Source: Pithys albifrons albifrons
Lineage: Eukaryota > Chordata > Aves > Passeriformes > Thamnophilidae
NCBI RefSeq assembly: GCF_047495875.1
Contig: NC_092464.1
Coordinates: forward strand, 4,250,737 to 4,314,736
Direction of reading: 5' to 3'
Length of the DNA stretch: 64,000 nucleotides
Program-made: the position numbers and the translations under genes
The notes under the pieces: model-generated
The model's database searches: none
Seen by the model: the letters and a program-made list of their open reading frames with translations, nothing else
Told to the model about the DNA's origin: nothing
Part shown: one piece after another, positions 1-13,200 of the stretch
Layout of the letters: the number at the start of each line of letters is the position of its first letter
Numbering within the stretch: the stretch's first letter is position 1

Positions 1-1149
1 CTGCTTCTGTGCAGAGCTGTGCAGCCCAGCTGGGCACACCAGCACTGTGGGCACACAGGGGGGGTGGCAAAGAGAAGAGCCAGACCTGTTTTACATCAGT
101 GATTCTACCCTGACAAGGAAGTTGTTCATACTCCATGGTTACTGGTTTTAAGTCTTTTTAAAAGCTCAGGACCTGGTTGTACATTCTCCTACCAGACTGG
201 CTTTATCCTGTGTGTTTGTAGAAATTCAGCTGCAGGAGCAGCAACACAATTTGGTTTCATTAGGTGGAAAATCCCATCTCTGCTCGTCCCCATCTTGTCT
301 CTCAGCTAATATTGTTGTTGGCCTTGCTTGGATAACTGAGCCAGAAAAAAATGTGCTGTTGGTTTTCACACTGACTCCTGTATTGATTTCTCTCCTGTGG
401 TTTGTAAAACATGCCCCTTTTCACGGGTTCCCAGGATTGCTTCGCTGCAGGAAGCAAAGCTCTATTGCAAAGGCCTCTCTGTGTTTCTGTCAAATGCCTC
501 CACTTGGCAGTGGCTTTGCAAAAGCTTTTCTTTCTGCTTTCTGGAGACCCAAAATGAGTTTTAGTTTCAATCACACACTCATAAAGTTTTCTTAAATGAG
601 AAAAAAAAGGAAGGAAAGAAAAAAAGATGATTTTACAAGATCAAGATCATGTTGCTTGAAAAGTTACTAAGAGCCAAGTGTGCCCTAAAGTGTATTTATT
701 TGGATGTCTTATAAATAAAGACAGAGAAGCTCTCGTGGTGTGAGATCAGATGATCTTCATCAAGCTCAGAATAATCCAGAATTGTCTTCAGAGAACATTA
801 AATTCCTGTACAAGCTATTAAATTCCACTACAACTCCACGTGGCTGGACCTCAGTTGAATTTTAGAGGTTTCTAGCACATCTAATTCAAGACAAAATCAC
901 AACCACAACAGAAATGTCAAGTTGCAACATGAGAAAATCTGTCTCACTGCATGACTTTCCTTGTCCCATCCATCACTGGTCTCACAAACAAGCTGTGGAT
1001 CTGGGAAGGGCTGACTATCCATGTGTACCTGTCCTTTGGAAAAATGCTGGCACAACTCTGCATTTTAAAAATAAATGCTGGAAGGATAAAAATTCACAAA
1101 CTTCCCTGCAGTGATGTAATGGCCTTAAACAGACAGAGGGTAGATTTTA
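1..1149. other. No recognised gene or repeat
   Basis: I see no exon, transposable element or RNA gene here. The longest open frame (212-595, plus, 127 codons) overlaps an opposite-strand frame of similar size and has no recognisable domain, so I treat both as chance. A short purine-rich tract lies at 600-625. Confidence 0.5.
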
Positions 1150-1358
1150 ATTGAATATTGTGAAGAAATTCTTGGCTGTGAGGGTGGGCAAGCTCTGGCA
1201 CAGGTTGGGCAGAGAAGCTGTGGCTGCCCCATCCCTGGGAGTGTCCAAGGCCAGGTTGGACAGGGCTTGGAGCAACCTGGACTGGTGGAAGGTGTCCCTG
1301 CCCATGACAGGGGGTGGGACTGGATCATTAAGGTCCCTTCCAACCAAACCACTTTATG
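1150..1358 (+). mobile_element. CR1 LINE 3' fragment, sense on plus
   Basis: About 210 bp of the CR1 3' end. It carries the landmarks 'gaagaaattcttggctgtga', 'gcagagaagctgtggctgcc', 'ggtgtccctgcccatgac' and 'ggtcccttccaacc' in order, and ends in the decayed tail 'ccactttatgattt'. It is 5'-truncated, as most CR1 copies are. The open frames on both strands here (1125-1595) are only this repeat read through. Confidence 0.93.
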
Positions 1359-4300
1359 ATTTGCCACCTCTTTCTTCCTCAAGACTGTTGTGGAACAAAG
1401 GACATACCACAGGAAAAGTGGCAACAACAATGGACCATGGAGAAGGCAGACAATGTGAGGGTTCTGCACCCACCTGAGCCAGGAGTTCAGAGTCTGAGTA
1501 TTCCATTCCTTCCACAACTAAGACATTTTCTCTATCTGTCTAAATCAAAGTTTATGGATCTCCTGTTGCAATTATGGATGTTTGGGTGCATATAAATCTG
1601 GGTTCACCTCCCCTTAGTTCAGCCATTCAAAAGCCTGGTTTGAGCTAACTCTCTGTATTTCCTTTGTAACAGTTTTAGAGGGCAAATCTTCATATGAACT
1701 TTGGCTTTTAAAAAGAATAAAGTTCATGAGTGTGGGTCTTTAGAAGATTGGGTACTGAGCTATATTTATCTTCAGGGAAGTACTATCTCAAGAAGAGGTT
1801 TAGTCTTACAATTAACTCTGTGGAACACCAGGGAATTTTCATTGAAATAAATCCTACACACAGAGCTCATATTTTGTCAGCAAAGGAGTCAGATATTGTG
1901 GGCCAGCCAGCCCTTAATTAACTGCATTGAGGAAGGTCATTCCTAAAACAGCACTCAGAGCAGTTTCTCAACACTGTGTGACAGCTGTGAGAGGAAGGAA
2001 GCTCCATCCTAAATGTTTCAAGCTGATTTGAGGCAATACCTCTGTGTTGTCACTTCTGGGTAATGTTCTGTTCTTCAATATCTGTTTTCTCCCTTTTGGA
2101 CATGCCTTAAATAGTATATCTGATCCACTAAAAGGGTAAGTGAGCCAGTCTGTGTCGATCATGTTCTCACACATAAACATTAAAAAAAACCCCAAGGCAA
2201 AGAAGCAAACAATTCAATTTGCTGAGACCTTATTGAACTGTTTGCAAATTACTCTATAAAGGAGAGTAAAATCCTCAAAAAACAGGAATGCAGTTATTTC
2301 CTGAGCTTTCCCTAATTTGTGGTGTCACTACCCCACAGTACTTCTCAGGATGAATTAGACAATGCTGAAAATGTTGCTCCAAATATAAAAAGTAATTTCC
2401 TTTATCAGTCACCAAAGGAAAGGAGCTGGAGAACTCTACTCCTAAAACACTCTCACTTCTTATTTAAGGTCCATCTCTTTGCTGTGGTGGAAGTTCAAGA
2501 GATAGAAACTGATTTGGGAACAACACAGTTGTTAATTAATCATTTATACAGATTATATAAGAAGCACTCATATCATGGAACAGGCCAGTAACATTTTCCT
2601 TATCTCACAGTACTTTGCAATGTGTCAGTGAGTTGTTTTTATGGGAGCTTCCTACTGGGAAAAATGACAGCAGTAGGTGAGCAATTATTCTGTAATGTAG
2701 CATCTAACTCCACTGATTCCCGATTTCCAAGCAAACAGGAGAGATGGTCCACCCACTGTCCCATTCTCAGGGAGCAACATTAGTGGGGGAACCCTACCCA
2801 GGAAGGTGAGGCAGGAGCTGGGGGTGGCAGGGAGGCAGACAAGGCATTGCCCCCCCAAAAACACAGTCCCTCCTTGAGCAAGGACAGCAAAGCAGGTGCA
2901 ATAGCAGGAACCATCACCATCCAAGCACCTGGATGACCAGGGAAATCTGTAAGGATGTGGCAGAGTCAAGATCAAACCAGGGTACAAGGCTGGGCACAAG
3001 GTTAATAGTCTCAAGGATGTAGGACAAGGGCTTGAGCTTAAATGTAGCTCCTAAACATCCCCAAGGAGGTTTCTCACAAACATATACAGTGTTTTCTGGC
3101 AACTCCACAACTGACTCTTTCTAAAGAGCAAATACCTTCCTAGAGAAAGTGCTTTAAGAGAAATTGGATACTGAATTTCGGACTGGCTTGTTACAGTGTG
3201 TTAAAAGGAAACCTGAAATTGGTCTTGCCTTCTGGCTGAATCTGTGAGGTAAATCCAGCAGGCTCACATCGTGCTCATCCTGCACAGTGAGGGTTGCAGA
3301 GCTGCATTGCTGCAGGATTGCCAGATGTGCCCATGAAGCTGAAAGAAATTGTCATCACCCACAGCATTCCTTTCCACTTGGAGTCCATCTGGGCTTGTCA
3401 GAGAGTCACCTGATCTCACTGTAGGGAAAATAGAAACATGGGAATCATGGATGGGTGAAAGCTCAAGCAGCATGTTGTGGTGTGACATTGAGGCAGCTAC
3501 AGCCTAGGAAAAAACACCACAAAACAATCCTATAAAACAGCAGAGTGAAGCCAAAAGTCCAGAATCAGAAAAGATTTCCCCTGGAATGGAGTGTTGACTG
3601 ACAAAAAGAAGCAGTGTTGGTTAATATTATTTCTTAGGAGTTAGGAGTGAGATCAGTCAAACACTACACAAGGCATGGAGGATGGTGAGATGTACTTGCA
3701 AGAAACTGGTGCAGAATTGAAACAGGATCTAAGAACTCGTTATGGAGGAAGCAGTTCAGCTACCCAATTAGAAGAAAAAGGAACAAAAGAAATAGCAGGT
3801 GACAGAGCTTGTCTGGGCTTGTGGCACATGAGCTAATGACAGCAAAAAATGACAGAGGGACACATCGAGGAACAGGTGAAGGAATAATGACTTGGTCTGG
3901 TGGAAAGGCAGCCTAAATAATACAGTGCTACCAGTGCTGGAACTTTCCTGGGTAACTGTAAAACAGGTATTACCATAAAAGAGGCAGCAGAATGTAGAGC
4001 CCAGCTCAGCACCACAGGGGATTTGCCACAAATGTCAGGAGAAAATTAAAAATAAGTTAGTGATGGAAGACTGTTCATGTAGTCTTCTCATATGCACCTT
4101 CTGGTGGTCATCAAGTCAGGGTGTCTGTTAAACATATTTGGTAGATTTGTCAACCAAATTTGAATTACTAAATAGTGATTAAATACTTCAGAGCCAGAGC
4201 AAAGGAAATGGGACAGAAAGAAAAATACTTTAAGCAGGGAGATGGGATGTTCCTCACACAGAACACGCAGCCAAATGCACCTGAAAGAGATGATGTCTCA

Positions 4301-5169
4301 TTCTCCTGCACCAGGGAGTGCAACAACCAATTTAAGACCAGCAAAGTTTGTATCAGGACATGTCCTTCCTTAAGTCAAACTGGTTTCTTTTTCTATTTAT
4401 AATGTACAGGAAGAGTTAGTGCTTCCAGCAGCAAGAATCATTTGGAGAACCTCTGGTTAAAAATACCATTTAAGACTTGTTTTGGAATGGAATGGAAAGA
4501 ATTCAAGACAGAGTAAGAAAGAGTCTAGAACATGGCACAGAGTTAGTAAAAAGATCACCAGGACAATGAAAGAAATTAAGTAAGAAATGTATGGGTTTTG
4601 TACATCCCCAAAGTTCTTTGCTTGCTACTCATTGAATATATGGCCAAAGAGACAATGGGCAGAATCAACTCTTGCAACTAAATGCAATGCTTTGTAGTTG
4701 AGTCAAAATCATGGTTCTGTGAGAAAATGCACAGGTCTTCCAGTGCTATTAGGCATTCTAAAAGCTTACTAGAACTTTAGAGAAAGATGGAGTGCAAACT
4801 TGTTAATTTGTCAGTGAGATACCATCATCTGTTCATGCTCTGAGTCACCACCAAAATCATGTTTGTTTAAACATGTCCCTTTGGGATAATTCATCACCAG
4901 TTAAACCCTAATCCACAATTTCCCCAAGTACATGCATCCTAAATCACTCCTGAATTCTCTCCTGGCAGATTGCTGGCATACAAACCCAACACTTCAGCTT
5001 CATCTTTAATTTACTGTGCAAAGCTATTTTGCATATTTGCAGAAAGCTTTCATGAGTGGCCACCTTATACCATGTATGAAGGTGTCAGCAGCACCAGTCA
5101 CAGCTCAAGACTCAACATTGACAGCACCAACTTCTAACTAGAAGCCCATCCAAGCAGTACATTGGGCAA
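1359..5169. other. No recognised gene or repeat
   Basis: This 3.8-kb stretch is AT-rich and of ordinary complexity. Open frames stay below about 110 codons and overlap on opposite strands (for example 2685-3108), with no recognisable domain. I find no LTR, CR1 or tRNA-like sequence. Very diverged old repeats could not be recognised by eye. Confidence 0.45.
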
Positions 5170-5232
5170 GAATCACAGAGAATCACAGAATTTGCTGAGT
5201 TGGAAGGGACTCACAAGAAGGAGCAAACCTCA
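5170..5232 (-). mobile_element. CR1 3' tail fragment, minus
   Basis: Only the extreme 3' end survives: two copies of 'agaatcac' are followed by 'gagttggaagggact' and 'cacaaga'. The 'gggactcacaag' wording resembles the CR1-X-like tail seen at 15331 and in the SINE at 40534, so it could be the tail of either kind of element. Too short to classify. Confidence 0.7.
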
Positions 5233-5633
5233 TGGGAAACTTCTCAAGCTAAACTGAAAGTAAGCAGATGTTAATAATTCACTGTGCAGTCATGAGCCAC
5301 TTTCAAGATCTGGCTGGGAAAGGGAGAACAAATACCAGCACAATAATGCAGGAGCCCTTGTTTTATCTGATTGAGCAGAAACACAGCCAGCACTAAATGT
5401 CAATGCCTTTCACAGGGCCTATGTCAAGCTCCTGCAAACATTCAACTGCTGGTCCTTGACTAGCAAGCAAAGCTCCTAAGGTTGCCAAGCAATTGTGCAG
5501 CCTGGAGTTTCACCCCCCAAAAATGGCATTTTGTTGAAGTCTGAAGCATGGAAGGAATAACAACCTCTGGGGACACTCACCTGTTGGAAAATGGGACATT
5601 ATTTCAGAGTCTTGAAAGCAGATGAAGTAATTT

Positions 5634-6090
5634 CATAGAATCATATAATGATAGAAAGCTTTGGGTTGGAAAGACCCTTAAAGATCATCCAGTTACAACT
5701 CCCCTGTTGTGGGGAGGGAAACCTTCCACCAGACCAGGTTACTCCAAGCCCCGTCCAACCTTAGCCTGAACACTTCCAGGGATGGGGCATCCAGAAGTTC
5801 TCTGGACAACCTGTGCCAGGGCCTGCCCACCCTCACAGTAAATACTTTCACACAGCAGGTGTCCCAGAACAGTGGCCAGTAAGGTTTTGAATATCTCCAA
5901 GGATGAGGATTCCACAACCTCCCTGGGAAACCTGTTACACTCTTAGACCACCCACAAAGTAGGAAATAGTTTCTTAGATTTAAAAACTATTTCCAAGATT
6001 TCTATTTGTGTCCCTTTCACCTTGTGCTGTCACTGGACTCCTCTGGGAAGAGCCTGGTTCCATCTTGTTCCCTTCCTCCCATCAGGAGTA
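5634..6090 (-). mobile_element. Composite of two CR1 pieces, minus
   Basis: The left part (5634 to about 5850) is a standard CR1 3' end: 'catagaatcatataatga', 'gggttggaaagaccc', 'cacttccagggatggggcat' and 'accctcacagtaaa'. From about 5860 the text returns to an earlier-type CR1 segment ('ttgaatatctccaaggatga', 'ccacaacctccctgggaaac', 'cttgtgctgtcactggac'). That looks like a younger CR1 joined to or inserted into an older one of the same orientation. The junction near 5850-5870 is estimated by eye. Confidence 0.85.
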
Positions 6091-7021
6091 AGTACACATT
6101 CAATCTGAGAGGTAATTTCAGAACAAATATTAGCACATATTACATCAACATTTCTACTTTGAGGGGCTGATTGAGTACACAGGCCTGCAAACAGACACTG
6201 TCAGCCTGGGAATTCCTTCATACATTGATAATATACTTAAAAAGTATTTTATTTATATACACACAGCCAATATAAATGATTACAAGCCTTGGATTTGTCA
6301 CAGCCCCTCACCATGGGTTTGTTGGTTGGTTTTAGCTTGTTTTTTCTGTGAATACACAGAACAAATGGCAAGTCTTACCAGAAAAAAACCCACAGAAGCT
6401 TTAGAGCTTAATAGGCTTCTACATTTGGGTCAGCAAGTGTTCCTGCTACAAAGCCAGCCAGGGATTCTTGCAACCTATTCATGTTTCTCACCAGCACAAC
6501 AGCAGCTGAAAAGATAGGCAACCATGGCTACCGTGGTGGCATCAGCAAACTTCTTTTCACAGCTGTAAATATTTGTAGTGAAGCCAATTAGAGGCAGCAG
6601 GTTTTTGTCAGCATTGCCTGGGAAACACTGACAGCTCCTCCAAGGAATCCCCCACCTCTCCTTACCCCACGGGCATTCACTGAACAGTGGTGGCAGCTCT
6701 GGTGGCTGTTGGTGCCTCCTGCACACAGGGCTTTAGAAGCTCTGCTTGTACCAGTGGCCATGACAAGGCTCTGCTTGTACCAGTGGCCATGACAAGGGAC
6801 AAAGCTGCTTCTGGAGACACTGAGAACCTGAGTTCTTGCTCCTCAGCTCTCCAGTGGGACTGTAAAACCAGTAGGGAAGCAGCTGTGAAATCTGCCAGGC
6901 AATGAGATTCGCTTTAAAGTAAGTGAAAGATTTCAGGATCCTTTTATGCAGCTGTTGCATCAAAATCCTTGTTCTGAGCAAACACCTTTCAAGGGCATTT
7001 GGGCACTGATGCACCTGCTCA
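6091..7021. other. No recognised gene; holds a short tandem duplication
   Basis: No exon or transposable element is evident. The frames 6475-6726 and 6733-7104 (minus) and 6687-6905 (plus) overlap one another and encode nothing I recognise. The only structure is the 29-bp tandem pair at 6739-6796. Confidence 0.5.
6739..6796. repeat. 29-bp perfect tandem duplication
   Basis: Two adjacent identical 29-bp units, 6739-6767 and 6768-6796, each containing 'ctgcttgtaccagtggcc'. No mismatch is seen between the copies, which implies a recent duplication or an allele that may vary in copy number. Confidence 0.95.
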
Positions 7022-7026
7022 CAGGG

Positions 7027-7542
7027 TGTAATGGTTTGACCCATGGCTTCCTCAGTAACCATTGTATCTAAGGAAGTTACAAGTATTCCACATGTGTCTT
7101 CCACGTAGCGGGGAGGGAGTGGTTTGGGTTTTCCTGCCTTGGCTGGGCAGCTCGTGGGTTGTTGGAGCCTGATCCCTCCAGTTGTTGGTGGTTCTCCTGT
7201 CCTGGGTGAGATTGTTTCATGCTTGTTCCCGTTCCTTGAGGTTTTTAACTGTGTTTGTCTGATTCATTTGTTTCTTTTGGTTTGGTTTTGTTTTCTTCTC
7301 AATTTTCTGAGTGATCAGTCCCCTTTTCCCCTTTCCCCTTTCCCCTGGGGGTGGGATCCTGCATACTGTGTATATGGTGTGGTTGTAAATGTTAGAAAAT
7401 ATAATTTATTCTTTTTATTCACTTCAGTTTCTTTTGAACGCGTTTCTTTTCAGTTCTTTTCCCTTTCCTTTGCTGGGAAAGTTCTGGGAGGGGGAAGAGG
7501 GGCCAGTCCAGGGTTGGTAACAGCTAAGCCAAACCTGCAACA
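7027..7542 (+). mobile_element. Solo LTR of an endogenous retrovirus, copy A
   Basis: A 516-bp element that starts TGTAATGGTTTGACCC and ends CCTGCAACA, the canonical TG...CA retroviral termini. It is flanked by the exact 5-bp direct repeat CAGGG at 7022-7026 and 7543-7547. A reverse-complement relative with the same boundaries lies at 57492-58016, and that independently confirms the ends. There is no primer-binding site, gag, pol or env beside it, so it is a solo LTR left by LTR-LTR recombination. It has an alternating C/T-rich block (about 7320-7347) and an AT-rich TATA-like region (about 7365-7420). A 5-bp duplication is common for ERVL- and ERV1-type insertions; class not settled. Confidence 0.93.
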
Positions 7543-7664
7543 CAGGGGAATTCCATAAGCAAGAGAGCTACACTTAGAGAAGTCAGAGATAAAATACTGT
7601 TTCTTTTCACTCAGAGTGTAAAAGCAAACATAACCTCGTGAATCTGGGAAAGAGAGTACAATTA

Positions 7665-7715
7665 CCTTGTGTTTTGGGGTACCTTGTGTAGAAAGATGCA
7701 CCCCAAAACACAAGG
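7665..7715. repeat. Perfect 16-bp inverted repeat (hairpin)
   Basis: The left arm CCTTGTGTTTTGGGGT (7665-7680) is the exact reverse complement of the right arm ACCCCAAAACACAAGG (7700-7715), around a 19-bp spacer. It lies about 120 bp right of LTR copy A. It could be a remnant of a small inverted-repeat element, a cruciform-forming site or a short structured transcript. Nothing around it identifies which. Confidence 0.9.
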
Positions 7716-7917
7716 CACCTACATGCAACATACCTCAGATAAATACTACAGATTTTACAAAATAAAGAGGTGTCTGTCTTCTGTCAGTTTGATAGAGCCT
7801 TTACCACATCTGAACATCCTTGACTTGCACTTGTCAGGACAAAATCTAATTTGTGTTAAGAAAAGGTAAAGGTGTAGCACAGAGAGTAGGTCAGAGAGTA
7901 ATCTCAAAACTGACTAA

Positions 7918-8050
7918 AGAATCATAAAATCAGGAAAGCCCTCTAAGCTGGATTGAGTCCAGCTGTTAACTCAGCACTGTCCTGTTCACCACTAAACCAT
8001 GTCCCAAAGTGCCACATCCAAATACCTTTTGAACACTTCCAGGGAAGTTA
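7918..8050 (-). mobile_element. CR1 LINE fragment, minus
   Basis: A diverged CR1 3' piece: 'aatcataaaatcagg', 'gagtccagctgttaactcag', 'accactaaaccatgtcccaa' and 'gaacacttccaggga'. Its wording matches the pieces at 10108 and 30693 ('aacccagcactgc', 'ccatgtccc'), so these three belong to one subfamily, distinct from the 'ccctgccatgggcaggg' type. Confidence 0.85.
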
Positions 8051-10107
8051 TATGCTATGTGGATGAAAGGACACTGGGAAAACTTCCTATTAGCCACACA
8101 TTGATATCTCCTCTTTGATTTTCAGAATGTGTCCAGCTGATTCCCAAAGTCTATAGCATAGCTCGTCATGGCAAACCACTGTAATATGAGGTGTGGCTGA
8201 AAGCACATCAATCACGTTGAGCGGCTCTCTCTGTGCTCCATCTCAGCTCTCAGTGTTTCTTCTGCTTTCCTAATTTAAAGAAAACATCAGCCAGACAAGC
8301 TGCCAGGTGATCAGAGAGACAGGGCTGTGGTTCCACAGGGGAACTACATTGCCCTGGATGCATCATGAGAATTCCTGCAGTGTTTTTGAATAAGTGAAGG
8401 GCAGCTGAGCCCACGGTGAGCTCAGTGCAAGGGCTCTGATGACTCTGCCCTGCTCAAAAAGCTTTAATCCCAAACATTCCCCAGTGCCCTGAGCAGATGT
8501 GCAGGCAGCAATACTGCAGCTGCTCAGCACACACTGAAAGAGGTAACACAGGTATGGCATGAAAGAAACTGAGCAATAAAACTGAGTTAACCCCCCCAAT
8601 TTTTTAAAACAGCCTTAAAAATTTTCCTACTTTGGAGTGAAGAGAAATGGAGGAGAGGCGTCAAATGGATCTATTGCTTCTGCAAACATTTTGGAAGCTG
8701 CTCAGTGTCTTTTCCTGCCCTTTTAACTGCTGCATTGATTGAAATTTTGCAGCTTTGCAGTCAGAAGCAGCTGTAGCCACCACAGCAGCAGCAGAAGTGC
8801 TGAGCTCTGGGTGTCAGAGGGTGAGGGAGCAGGAGGCACAGGCACTCTGCTAACAGACACGTGTGTCTGCTTTCCCAGGGAAGCTGTGCAGTTGTTTGCT
8901 GTCAGCTGGGATAACGGGATCATGGCTCAGGCACTCCAGGATGCAAACATCATCGACTTCCATGGGCAGGAAGGTGACAGCTCATGCTGTGATAACTACC
9001 CTGGTACCTCATTTCTCATGCTGTTATATAAATCCTTGGGAGAATAATGGTCAACAGATGAGCTCAAAAGACTGGGAAGATTCTGGGATGTCAATACATC
9101 ACAATTGAGTTAATGTAATTCTGTAACTGGGCAGATTCAGATAGAACTGCAAGAAATACACCTGCAGCCTTCCCAGCCTAACTAAAGGCTTGATGCTCTT
9201 AGAAATCTCCTGCACTTGTGTGTCTGTCCAGGCAGTCTGGGAACTCCCATTCACACAGTCCATTATCACAGAAGAACAAGTGTCCTGGACAAGATGGGAC
9301 ACAACCTCCTTCACCTGCCAAAACTGCACCAAGCAATGCTTTGTCTTTGCAAGGCTCATGCCTAAAAACTCAGTAAATTAATGGGGCTTTAGATCACAAA
9401 GAAAAACAATGAAGGGCCTCATACACAATAGCATTTTGTTGACATCAGCATGTTCAACTATGTAATAGTAAAGTCATTATCAAATCGGAGGTGAGAGAAT
9501 TTCCAGTCTATTAAGTTTGCCAGTAATAGAACTCTGCATGTTACAGTTTGTTACAGCTCATGATGCTCATTATCAAATGACTCAATTTTAATAACACTAT
9601 CAATAAAACAGAGACCCTATTCCAGTAACTTCAGCCATTTGGAAAAGGTGCAGGTGGCAGTTTATACCAAAGGAAACATCCAAAGCCATGGGCAGGTTCC
9701 CATGTAGCTGAAATCCTGCAGGATAGAGTAAAAGCTGGAAGAACTTGACTTACAGAGTTATGATCCACTTGAGGATCACCATGAGCTTAGAATGAGTTTA
9801 AAATCTTGCCAATATGTCATGACCAAGGTGGCTCCCATCACCCACAGGGAATTCTGACACGTGCACAGGTCATACCAAGGCACTGCAAAATATTGCTGCC
9901 TCTCTTTCTAGGTCATGCTCAGTAGCAGCTCTGTGTGCCCAGCCCCTCCTAAATGCCATTCAGCCAGTTTTATTTCTATTGCTCATAAAATGTGATTTAT
10001 TTCATAATTAAGTCTGTCCTGCATTTATAATAATGGAGGCCCTAATGCTTCCCATGTGGTCTTCTCTCTTTGTGCTTCATGGAGAAACAGGACTGAAAAG
10101 AATGAGG
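8051..10107. other. No recognised gene or repeat
   Basis: Two kilobases of unique-looking sequence. Several short frames overlap on both strands at 8723-9108 and 9099-9381 without domain-like content, so I do not call an exon. No LTR or CR1 wording is present. Confidence 0.45.
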
Positions 10108-10215
10108 GTCAACAGAATCAGGAATCATTTAGGATGTAAAAGACCTCTAAGATCATTGAGTCCAACTGTTAACCCAGCACTGCATTAAAAGTGCTGTGAC
10201 AACTTAATTGCTAAG
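10108..10215 (-). mobile_element. CR1 LINE 3' fragment, minus
   Basis: A short old copy with 'gaatcaggaatcattta', 'aagacctctaagatcattga' and 'gtccaactgttaacccagca'. It fades out after about 10215. Same subfamily wording as 7918-8050. Confidence 0.8.
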
Positions 10216-13200
10216 CCCAACACAGAGTGGGTGTGAATATTGTCCTTGTTTGACAAGCACAGCTCAGTCTGTACTTTAGGGCAAACCCCATTTCCTTTGT
10301 GTTCTCCTCAGCTGGCCCAGCCCTGCCCCTTCCTGCAGGATGGTGCAAGGACAGGGATCACCAGTTCAGGAACCAAATGAACTCATTGGTACCTTCTCCT
10401 TCCCCTGCAGAAACTTTGTCCTTGTGCCCACACCATAACCACACCACTGGCCTGTTCTGTCACCAGCAATACACATTTTCATTTTCCCCCCCTCTTCCTT
10501 TCTCCTCCTTCTGACCCTTCCCCCTTGTCCCAGCCAAGGGTCAACAGAACATTCCCATGTGTTGGTGATCCTGCTGTTCCTGACTGCACATGTATTTCCA
10601 GAGGAGAGCCCAGATCCTCTCAGGTAATGGCACCCAACCATTCTGGCTATTTTATGTAAAATGTACCTCTTACTTCATCCATTTCCTGTGCATTACTAAG
10701 AAAAAGAAGAAAAGAAAGTGTACTTTGCAAAAGTACATCCCACCTCCCTCTGGTCCTGGCTGGTCTGTCTCTAGACCAGCACTTTGTGACCCAACAAATC
10801 CCCCCCAGGTCTGCTCACTTGCCTTTCAAAGCTAAAGGTTCCATTTCCCAACCTGTCAGATCCCTCATCCTCAGGAACCTCTCCCTGCTCTAATCAGTCC
10901 AATTTGCAGACTTTTATTTTCTTAAAATAATAGGCAGAAATATCATAGATGCTTTTACAAGGAATTTTTTTTCCTCGTAATTTTGAAATCTGAGTTTAGT
11001 TTTTCAAAGCTTCATAAAAATTTGTAGCTCTGGGTAAAATGAGGTGACCTGGTGTAAACCAGAGGACAGACTGGAGGCTGTTAATGCTCCCCCTCAGGCC
11101 TTAAAAACAGTGAATACCAGGAACAGATTCAGAAACTGGATGATGTTTTAATTTTGGGCTTCTTAAGGGCTGTTTCATGTACTGAAATTTGAATTTACAT
11201 CAGATCTGCTCTTCGGGGAATTGAGAGGCAATAGAATAAGGGCATCTCCACTGTCTTGAAGTGAAATGAACAAATTAAACACACATTTTTTGCAACAAAC
11301 TGCTTAAGTTTGAACTATATTTAGTTCTCAGTAAAGAAAAACTATAAGAATAAAGGCCACTCTGGACACACCATCTTGCTGAGTCCTGCTGCAGTTTTTC
11401 TTTCTTTGCTCCCTGCATGTGCCATTGTAGTTTCAGGAGTGCACAAGCCCTTCAGATAATCATGTTAATACAGCAAGTTGTGTCTCAAGAGTAGACAAGG
11501 TGTCATATTCCTCTTTTTCTCACGTGCATCCCTGCCTAGGAGTTCTGCCATGGTACTAATTCATGCAATTTATGGATATAAGGTTCTTCATCTCATCTTC
11601 ATTCAGCACAAGAAAGTGCAAGCTGAAAGAAATAATGCTCCTTTGAAGTCACTTTCTCCATCAATGGTCTCCCACAAGTAGCTTCTGAAGGATCATCTTC
11701 AAGCAGTGGGATAATAAATGTTCTTTCCATGGTCATCAAATTCCTGCTACTAAAGGCTTTATATATCCATACCAATGTGGATATAATATCATGGGTCCTG
11801 CAAAATGGCCATAAATACTGGTACAAAAGTTGTCTTCCAAATTCTCTCTCTCATTCAACAACTTTGACCTCCAAGGAACACTTTGACTCTCCTGTAAGCC
11901 TTTTCCAGAGCTGGAATATGTGGATTAGGGCACAGTTCAGTTGCCAGTTATGCACAACTCAGAAGCACAGCCTGTTCTCCTCCAGGAATGAAGTAGTGAC
12001 TTCTCTGGACTCAGGAAAATTAGTGTTTCAGAGGTCACTGAGGAGAGGGATGGTTCCCACTCTTTGCATTCCTTAGGAGGGAGTGGCACCAAGCTGTGGT
12101 TCTTCTCTCACCTTTGCTGGGAAATTTGCCTGGATTGTATAGTGTCCCACAGCATCAGCCATGGAATTCCACATCTCTGTGGATGAGGACTCTCAGGTTC
12201 CACAGGGTAAAAGAGCAGATCTGGGAATTACAACACCTGCCTGGATCTATTCTACCCACACAGTGACCAGCAAAAGAAGAAAATTATTCATTTTCATTTA
12301 CTACATATACATAAATATACACATTTATACATGGTGTGATTCTTGACACTGTCCTGTGCAGGGGCAGGAGTTGACTTTGATGTTCCCTGTGGATCAATTC
12401 CAATTTGGGATATTCTCTGATCCTATGGTATCCAGAGTACAGTGGACCTAAGAGAGAAGTTTCTTACAAGCAGGAGGATGATCTTCCCAAGGACCTGCAT
12501 TTCATGTCCTCTGCTCACCAGACACTGCTTAGACATGGTTGCAGCTCTGGAATAGACTTGTCTCCTTCATGGAAACCTCTTCTTAACTTGTTAGAAAGCC
12601 TTGAGAACAACTTTACAGGCAGGCAGGAATCATCTTCTGTAAAATTATACTGCAGATATTCCTCCAGTGCTTTTATTTTTCATCAACTCTATTTGAAATT
12701 TTGCAATATACTGTAATAGCTTTCATGGTTCATTATTCCATCCAGTTGTACAGCACAATGAATCTGATAATAACTCCCAACATTTTAAAGTTTTTTTTGT
12801 TCTCCTTGTCATGTCTGAGAGCTTTTTTAGATTATTGTTTAATAATAATCATAGGCAGTAGCATAAATATTCTCACTAAAAAAAAAAATAATAGCAAAAA
12901 GAGCAGGTTTTTATTCCAGATTTCAGACTGTGTATCATTCTTTCCCCCAGTGAATTCCTGGCATTTGAAGATAACTGACCCTGTTAGCACAGCTCTGTTG
13001 GGAGCCACACTTTAAAAGTGAAAATATCTAACTGCACATATCGATTGAGCAGCCCACAGGCCTCCTGAAAGACTGAATTACCTTTGGGGAAAAGTTAACC
13101 TTGTCACCACACAGTGACAAAGCAAAAACTTGCCAGTGAAGCTCAGCACAGGCTCTGTCATCCTCCCGTAACTGGGGAAGTTGAAGGCTGTCACTTGGGA

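Noticed and set aside
6739..6796. CRISPR-like direct repeats
   Set aside because: Only two adjacent copies without spacers, in a vertebrate-type genome; it is a simple tandem duplication.
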